Assembly: GCA_028571685.1 (NCBI GenBank)
Contig: CM053140.1
Location: 20,193,501-20,257,500 of the forward strand
DNA length: 64,000 bases
Origin: Heterohyrax brucei
Lineage: Eukaryota > Chordata > Mammalia > Hyracoidea > Procaviidae
Reading direction: 5' to 3'
The notes under the pieces are model-generated. The model worked only from the letters and a program-made list of their open reading frames with translations, had not been told where the DNA came from and did not search any database. Positions 57,450-64,000 of this stretch are shown here, one piece after another (within the stretch, counting starts at the first letter, position 1; every line of letters starts with the position of its first letter). Both the position numbers and the translations under genes were made by a program.

Positions 57450-57728
57450 ACTTTCTTATGGGCAAACTGCCTACTACTTGTTTGTCACTTTGGTGCACTG
57501 CAGTGGCTTGTGTGTGGTTGTGAGGCTAGAAGCTATGCCACTGGGGCTTCACGTAACAACAGGGTCATCCACAGTGGGCAGGTTTCAGCAGAGCTTCCAG
57601 ACTAAGACAGACTAGAAAGACCTGGCAATCTACTTCTAAACATTAGCCAGTGAAAATGCTATGGATCACGACGGAATGTTGCCTGATACAGTGGTGGAAA
57701 ATAAGCTAAAGGCCTTAGATTGGAAGTT
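57450..57728 (+). repeat. RTE 5' end
   Basis: tgcactgcagtggcttgtgtgtggttgtgaggctagaagctatgcc, gcagagcttccagactaagacagactagaaagacctgg, cattagccagtgaaaatgctatgg. 3' truncated, which is unusual for a LINE. Confidence 0.75.
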
Positions 57729-57919
57729 GTCTCGGTCATCTAATGCTGCTCCAAAAGAAATGCCACAAGTGGATGGTTTTAACACAGAGAGTTTATTCTC
57801 TCACAGTCTCGTAGGCTACCAGTCCAACTTAGGGCATTAGCTCCAGATAAAGGCTTTTTCTCTCTGTCAGCTCTGGAGGAAGATCTTCATCATCAGTCTT
57901 TCCTCAGCCTGGGAATATC

Positions 57920-57985
57920 TTAGTGCTTGCTGTGAGTTGGAATCAACTTGACAGCAGCAGGTTTGATTTGTTTCTTTTGGTTTTA
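57920..57985 (+). repeat. AfroSINE 3' scrap
   Basis: gctgtgagttggaatcaacttgacagcagcaggtttg. Confidence 0.65.
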
Positions 57986-58127
57986 ATCCAGCTTCTTCAA
58001 TCATGGTGATAGAATTTACAAGATCCCAGAAAATGTCATCTAGACAAAACTGTGGATGGCAACACGGTCGTGGGAATCATGGCCCTACCAAGCTGATATA
58101 CACATTTATTTAAAAAAAACAAACAAA

Positions 58128-58285
58128 CAAACAAGAAACTGCTATTGAGTAAATTCTGACTCATACCAACCCTATAGAACAGAAAACTGTCTCTTAGAGT
58201 TTCCAAGTAGTGCCTGGTGGATTCAAACTGTCAGCCTTTTGGTTAGCAGACATGGCACTTAACTGCTGCGCTACTAGGGTTTCCA
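58128..58285 (-). repeat. AfroSINE
   Basis: agaaactgctattgagtaaattctgactcat to actgctgcgctactagggtttcc, with an (AAAC)n run before it. Confidence 0.82.
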
Positions 58286-58357
58286 CACACATTTACGGAG
58301 GAACATGATTCAATCTATGACAGAAGGCACTACATAAAGGCTGGGAAAAAAATGAAC

Positions 58358-58462
58358 TCAAACACACCCAGGATCTTGGAGATAGCACAGGACCAGGCAG
58401 CACCTTGTTCTGTTGTACATGGGTTGTCATGAGTTGAAGCTGACTTGATGGCGGCTTCAGTG
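58358..58462 (+). repeat. RTE 3' tail
   Basis: gacaggaccaggcag-like block (agcacaggaccaggcag), ttgttctgttgtacatggg, tgacttgatggcggc. Confidence 0.7.
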
Positions 58463-58597
58463 ATAACCTAGGAGGTGGCAAAGTCACAACATGGGAGCAC
58501 CCTGAATCTCTGCATCACCACCTGGAGTACAGCCTCCGTGGAGAACCACCCATCTTGGACTACTGAGTGAACAGAAGGCAATTGTCACTGTGTTTAG

Positions 58598-58800
58598 CTA
58601 AAAGTCATCAAGTCAGTTCTGACTCGTGGTGACCCTACTCGTTTCAGAGTAGAACTCAGCTCCCCAGGGTTTTCAACCGCTGTGACCTTTTGGAATTAGA
58701 TCACCAGACCTTTCTTCTGAAGCATTTTGGGTGGACTCAAACCCTCAATCTGTCAGTTAGCAGCCAAGTGTGATAGCTGTTTGTGTCACTCAGGGACTCA
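58598..58800 (-). repeat. AfroSINE, long type
   Basis: agtcatcaagtcagttctgactcgtggtg to gtttgtgtcactcagggactc. Confidence 0.78.
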
Positions 58801-58830
58801 CTGAGAATTCAGGGTTCACTTTGCTGTGTT

Positions 58831-60262
58831 GTTGTTGTTGTTAAGTGCTGTTGAGTCAATTCCAACTCATAGCAACCCTATGAACAACAGAACAAAACAC
58901 TGCCTGGTCTTGCGCCATGTCCACCATCATTTTTATACAAGCCCACTTTGCAGCCACTGTATCAGTCCATCTCACTGAGGGTCTTCCTCTTTTTCACTGA
59001 CCCCCTAATCTACCGAGCATGATGGTCTGCTCCAGGGACTGATCTTTCCTGACAACATGTCCAAAGTATGTAAGACGTAGTGTTGCCAACTTTGCTTCTG
59101 GGGAACACTGGTTGTACTTCTTCCAGAACAGATCTGTTTGTTCTTTTGGTGGTCCACGAGACTTTCAACACTCTTCTGCAATACTACAATTCAGAGGCAT
59201 CAGTTCTCCTTCTGTCTTCTTTGTTCATGGTCCAGCTTTTGCATGCATATGATGCAACTGAAAATAGCATGGCTTGGATCAGGCACATTTTAGTCTTCAA
59301 GGTGACATTCTTACTTTTGAATACTTTGAAGAGATCCTTTGCAGCATATTTTTCCCAATACAATGCATCTTTTGATTTCTTAACTGCTGCTTCCACGGGC
59401 ATTGATTGTGGACTCAAGTACAATGAAATCCTTGACAACTTTAATCCTTTCTCCATTTACGACAATGTTGCTTACTGGTCCAGTTGCAAGGATTTTTGTT
59501 TTCTCAGTGTTGAGGTACAATCCATACTGAAGGCTGTGGTCCTCGATCTTTATCAGTAGTGTCTCAAATCTTCATTTTTAACAAGTAATGTGATGTCATC
59601 TGCATAATGTAAATCGTTAATGAGTCATCCTCCAACCCTGATGCCCCATTCTTCTTCATATAATCCAGCTTCTTGGATTATTTGCTCAACGTACAGATTA
59701 AAAACACATGGGGAAATGATACAACAGTGACACACACCTTTCCTGACTTTAAACCATGCAGTGTCCCCTTGTCTATTCACATACAGCTCCATGATCCATA
59801 TACAGATTCTTTAAGAGCACGATTAGGTGTTCTGGAATTCCCATTCTCCACAATTTTAGACATAACATAGCATGATCCACACAGTTGGATGTTTTTGCAT
59901 AGTCAGTAAAACAAAAGTAAACATCATGCTGGTAGTTTTTGCTTTCAGCCAAGATCCATCTGACATCAGTGATGACATCCTTGGTTCCCATGTCCTCTTC
60001 TGAATCCAGCTTGAATTTCTGGCAGTTGTGTGTCAATGTACTGCTGCTTTTGGATGATCGTGACCAAAATTTTACTTGGATGTGATATCAGTGGTATTGT
60101 TCGGTAATTTTGACATTTGGCTGGATCCCCTTTCTTTGGAATGAGCATAAATATGGATCTCTTTCTGTCAGTTGGCCAGGTAGCTGTCTTCCAAATTTCC
60201 TGGCATGGACGAGTGACAACTTCCAGTGCTGCATCTGTTTGTTGATTCATTTGTTGTAGTAG
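58831..60262 (-). repeat. RTE copy, 3' 1.4 kb
   Basis: From the tail (gttgttgttgttgttaagtgctg) to the region before the reverse transcriptase core. The minus strand of 59966-60250 encodes IPKKGDPAKCQNYR and QAGFRRGHGNQ, characteristic of RTE reverse transcriptase. Stops and indels break the frame. Confidence 0.9.
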
Positions 60263-60273
60263 CTAGTATCACT

Positions 60274-63155
60274 TCTTGTTGTTTGATGTTGTTGAATCAG
60301 TTCTTACTCATACTGACCCTCAACAGAAGAGAGTGAAACACTGAGCAGTCCTGCACCATCCTCACAATGGTTATGCTTCAGCTCATTGTTGCACTGTGTC
60401 AGTCCATCTCATTGAGGGTCTTCCTCACTTTTTCTGGCCCTCCACTCCACCAAGCATGACGTCCGTCTCCAGGGACTGGTCCCTCCTGATAATATGTCCG
60501 AAGTAGGTGAGATGAAGTCTCACCATCCTTGTTTCTAAGAAGCATTTTGGCTGTCTTCTTCCAAGATATATCTGTTTATTCTTTTGACAGTCCATGGTAT
60601 ACTCAAAGACTGCAACTCTTCTTTGGTCTTCCTTATTCATTGTCTACCTTTTTACATGTACATGAAGTGATTGAAAATACCATGGCTTGAGTCTGGCACA
60701 TCTTAACCCTTAAAGAGACACTTTCACTGTTTAACAGTCTAAAAAGGTCTTTTGCAGCAGATTCACCTAATGCAATCCATTGTTGGATTTCACTACTTAC
60801 TCCCATTGGTATTGAAATCCTTGAAAACTCCAATCTTTTCTTTATTTATCATGATGTTGTTTCCTGACTTCAAACCATGCAACATTCCCTTGTTCTGTTT
60901 GAACAACTGCCTCTTGGTCTATGTACAGGTTCCGCATGAGCACAATTAAGTGTTCTGGAATTTTATTCTATGCAATTTTATCCATAATTTGTTATGATCC
61001 ACACAGTTGAAAGACTTTGTACAGTCAATAAAACACAGGTAAACCTCTTTCTGATATTGTCTGCTTTCAATCAAGACCCATCCGACATCAGTAATGATAT
61101 CTCTGGTTCCATATCCTCTTCTGAATTCAGATTGGATTTCTGGCAGTTTTATATCGATGTACTGCTGCAGCTGCTTTAGGATGATTTTCGGCATAATTTT
61201 ACTTGTGTGTGATATTAATGATATTGTTTGATAATATCTGCATTCTCTTGGATCACTTTTCTTTGGAATGGGAACATATAGATCTTTTCTAGCAATTTGG
61301 CCAGGTAGCTGGCCTCCAAATTTCTTGGCATAGATGAATGAGTGCTACCAGAGCTCCATCCACCTATTGATATCTCCCAGTTGGTGTTCTGTCAATTCCT
61401 GGAGCCTTGTCTTTTGACAATGCCTCCAGTACAGCTTGGCCCTCTTCCTTCCATATCATCAATTCATGATCATATGCTACCACCTGAAAAGGATGAAAAC
61501 CAACCACTTCTTTTTGGTAAAGTGACTGTATTTTCTTTCCATCTTCTTTTGATGCTTCTTGCATCACTCATTATTTTCCTTGTAGAATCCTTCAATTTTG
61601 CAACTTGAGGCTTGAATTTTTCCTTCAGTTTTTTTTTCAGCTTGAGAAATGCTAAGTGTGTTCTACTCTGTTGACTTTCTATCTCCAGCTCTTTGCACTT
61701 GTCGTTATAATACTTTGTCTTCTCGAGCCACCCTTTGAAATCTACTATTCAGCTCTTTTAATTCGTTTCTTCCTTTAGCTTTAGCTACTCTTCATTCGAG
61801 AACGACTTTCAATGTCTCTTTTGACATTCATTTTGATCTTTTCTTTCTTTCCAAGTTCTTAATGTATGATGTCCTTGATGTTATCCCACAACTTCTCTGG
61901 TCTGCAGTCACTAATGTTCAATCTGTCAAATCTATTCTTGAGACGATCCCTAAATTAAGGTGGGATATACTCAAGGACTTATTTTGGCTCTTGTTTTGTT
62001 TTGTTTTGTTTTCTTTAAATTAATTTTTATTTTGAATATGATCAATTGATGATCTGTTCCACATTCAGCCCCTGGCCTTGTCCTCATGGATGCTGTTGAG
62101 CTTTACTGTCATCTTTTTCCACAGATGCAGTCAATTTGACATGTGTGTCATCCATCTAGTAAAGTCCACATGTACAGTCGCTGTTTATGCTGTAGAAAAG
62201 AGGTATTTGCAGTGAGAAGTCATTGGCCATGGAAAATTCTATTATGCAATCTCTAGCATCATTTCTATAACTAAGGCCATATTTTCCAACTTCTGATCCT
62301 TCCTCTTTGTTTCCAGCCTTCTCATTCCAACCATCAGTAATTATCAATGTATCTTGATTACAAGTTAGCACAATTTCAGACTGCAGATACTAATAAAACA
62401 TCTTCAGTTTCTTCATCTTTGGCCTCAGTGCCTGGTGCATAAATCTGGATAATAGCTCTATTAATCAGTCTTGCTTGTAGGCACACAGATATCATCCTAT
62501 CACTGGCAGTGTTATACTTCAGGATAGATTTTGATGTGTTCTTTTTGACGATGAATATGATACCATTTCTCTTCAATTTGCCGTTCCCAGCATTGTAGAT
62601 CACATGATTGTTTGATTAAAAATGGCCAATAACAGTCCATTTCAGTTCACTAATGCCTAGGACATTGATGTTTATGCACACCATTTCATTTTGGATGATT
62701 TCCAATCTTCCTAGATTCATACTTCTTACACTCCATGTTCCAACTGTTAATGGATGTTTGCAGCTGCTTCTTCTCATGTTGAGTAGTGCTGTGTCTGCTG
62801 ATGAAGATCCTGAAAGCTTAACTTCATCCATGTCATTAAAGTCAACTCTGCTTTGAGAAGGCAGCTCTTTCCCAGTCGTATTTTGAGTGCCTTCCAATCT
62901 GAAGAGCTCATTTTCTGGCATTCTGTCAAACAGTGATTCGGTGCTATTCATTTGGTTCTCATTGACCACTTTTTTTCAGAAGTACACCACCAGGTTCTTT
63001 TTCCTAGTCTGTCTAGTCTGTCTTAGCCCGGAAGCTCCTCTGAAACCTATACCCCAAAGGTGATCCTGCTGGTATTTGAAACACCAGTGACAAAGCTTCC
63101 AGTTTCACAGCAACACACAAGCCATTACAGTACTATAAAGTGTCGATGCATGGTC
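60274..63155 (-). mobile_element. Near full-length RTE (BovB-like) LINE, internally deleted
   Basis: Runs from the 3' tail (gttgtttgatgttgttgaatc) to a recognisable 5' leader end (63000-63155: ctagtctgtcttagcccggaagctcc, cagcaacacacaagcc). On the minus strand, decayed pieces give the endonuclease start (GTWSVRSMNLGRLE, LGISELKW at 62640-62740), a later endonuclease block (SDRMISVCLQARLI, 62440-62500) and the reverse transcriptase (FRRGYGTRD, CFIDCTKSFNCVDH at about 60985-61130). Between 60845 and 60870 the usual sequence is skipped: about 330 bases are missing relative to the copy at 58831. No frame is intact. Confidence 0.88.
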
Positions 63156-63564
63156 TAGTATTACTTATCCTGTCAAATACACTCTTGCAAATAAAGGTGT
63201 ATGTAGTCAACAAGTTTTGAGGGTTGACTTTCTCTCCCAATTCTGCTTCTAAACTTTTGTTAACTTTAAGGACAAATTCACACTCCTTTGAGGCTCATAC
63301 CATCCATCTGACATTTCCACCACCTCTTAGGTGTCCCTGTGTTTATGACTGTCCCATCTGAGCTGTTTCTCTCCTCCATTGTCTTTCCCCTTTCACTACT
63401 CACATGATCATGTCTTTCAACCTAAATGGACAGAAATAGACAGATGCTGCTATGGGGTACACCAAAATCTACTTGGAATCATCATGCCCATGACCTTGGC
63501 CTTGATGTTGCTGCTGTCCAATCACTAGGCAAACTAAACACATAAGCTTTTAAGACAATCCAGT
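63156..63564. other. No recognised feature
   Basis: Intergenic DNA; it may be the start of the L2 copy that follows, but too diverged to tell. Confidence 0.35.
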
Positions 63565-64000
63565 TTCGTGAGCAGAGAACTTGGAGTTATTTTTGACTCT
63601 TCCCTCTCCCTTATCCCAGTCTTCAGTTATCAAGATGTATTGATTCCACATCCTAAATATCTTTCAAATTCATCCACTTCTTGCCATCGCCATTGCTTCC
63701 ATCACATTGGATAAATTCCAGTTCCTTAAACGTGGCCTAAAATTCCTACGTGATCTGGCTCCAGCCCCAGTCCCAGCCTATTCTCTCTCACACTCTACAT
63801 TCTAGCCAACTTGGACTCCTTCAATTCTCTAAATGCACCGTTTTCTTTCCTGCTTCCAAAGCCCTGCAGTACTGTTCCCATAGCCAGAAACACTCTTCCT
63901 CCTCTCTCCCTTGTCCAGCTAATTTCTACTCACTCTCCAGGTCTCAGCTCAAATGTTCCTTTATCCAAGAAACCTTCTTTGAGCTCACTGGTTTCAACTC
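63565..64000 (+). repeat. L2 LINE 3' region
   Basis: gttatttttgactcttccctctccctta, tgatctggctccagccccag, caggtctcagctcaaatgttcc, in the L2 order. Continues past the window end. Confidence 0.8.

Larger units (their letters stand above)
57729..58322 (-). repeat. MaLR-like LTR with SINE insertions
   Basis: Antisense: tcggtcatctaatgctgctccaaaag, gagagtttattctctcacagtctcg, ending ggaggaacatgattcaatctatgaca. Confidence 0.7.

Noticed and set aside
59966..61194. Reverse-transcriptase-like frames as functional genes
   Set aside because: They are short pieces of two decayed RTE copies, separated by stops and frameshifts.

Overview
The window is mammalian nuclear DNA, most likely from an elephant or a close afrotherian relative. 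The evidence is in the repeats. Dozens of copies of a tRNA-derived SINE of the AfroSINE type are present, recognised by the gcctaaccac/ggttagcag head and the actcata-gcgaccctata body. About twenty fragments of an RTE-clade (BovB-like) LINE carry the same 3' tail, and L1 elements carry the 3'UTR type I associate with elephants. These family names come from memory of consensus sequences, not from a search.

There is one recognisable gene, CACNA1A (P/Q-type calcium channel alpha-1A, Cav2.1), on the minus strand. Exon 1 holds the start codon at 13324 and 97 codons plus two bases, ending at 13032. The next intron bases read ATATCCTTTG, the hallmark of a U12-type AT-AC intron, not GT. Positions 1-13031 are therefore the 5' part of intron 1. 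Positions 13325 to about 13600 are 5'UTR, with a GGC/GGT and AGC triplet tract and two upstream ORFs, one overlapping the channel frame. A CpG island with GC boxes forms the promoter at about 12500-14160. Everything to the right (about 15-64 kb) is upstream intergenic DNA in which I find no other gene.

Layout: 1-10.7 kb is intron 1 with L2, MIR, MER5-like, L1M and AfroSINE remnants, an LTR, a 19-bp tandem repeat and a diverged direct repeat. 10.7-15.4 kb is the promoter zone, where I recognise no LINE or SINE insertion. 15.4-31 kb is nested L1M, RTE and AfroSINE DNA plus a large imperfect inverted repeat (18.8-19.6 kb). 31-35.4 kb is L1-rich, with one antisense and two sense 3'UTR copies. 35.5-41 kb holds nested SINEs, RTE pieces and an LTR inside another LTR. 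41-45.6 kb has an L2 copy whose end expanded into a minisatellite, and a composite element with a tRNA-Gly head. 46-50.4 kb has an L1 end, a Tigger-like remnant, a fold-back mariner fossil and an L2 copy split by two SINEs. 50.4-58.8 kb mixes RTE and AfroSINE fragments, an unclassified LTR-like sequence and a purine tract. 58.8-63.2 kb holds two adjacent antisense RTE copies, one nearly full length. 63.6-64 kb is L2.

No microbial-style gene system, CRISPR array or functional RNA gene is present. The notable biology is the minor-spliceosome first intron and 5'UTR of CACNA1A, and the record of RTE elements and the SINEs that share their tails.
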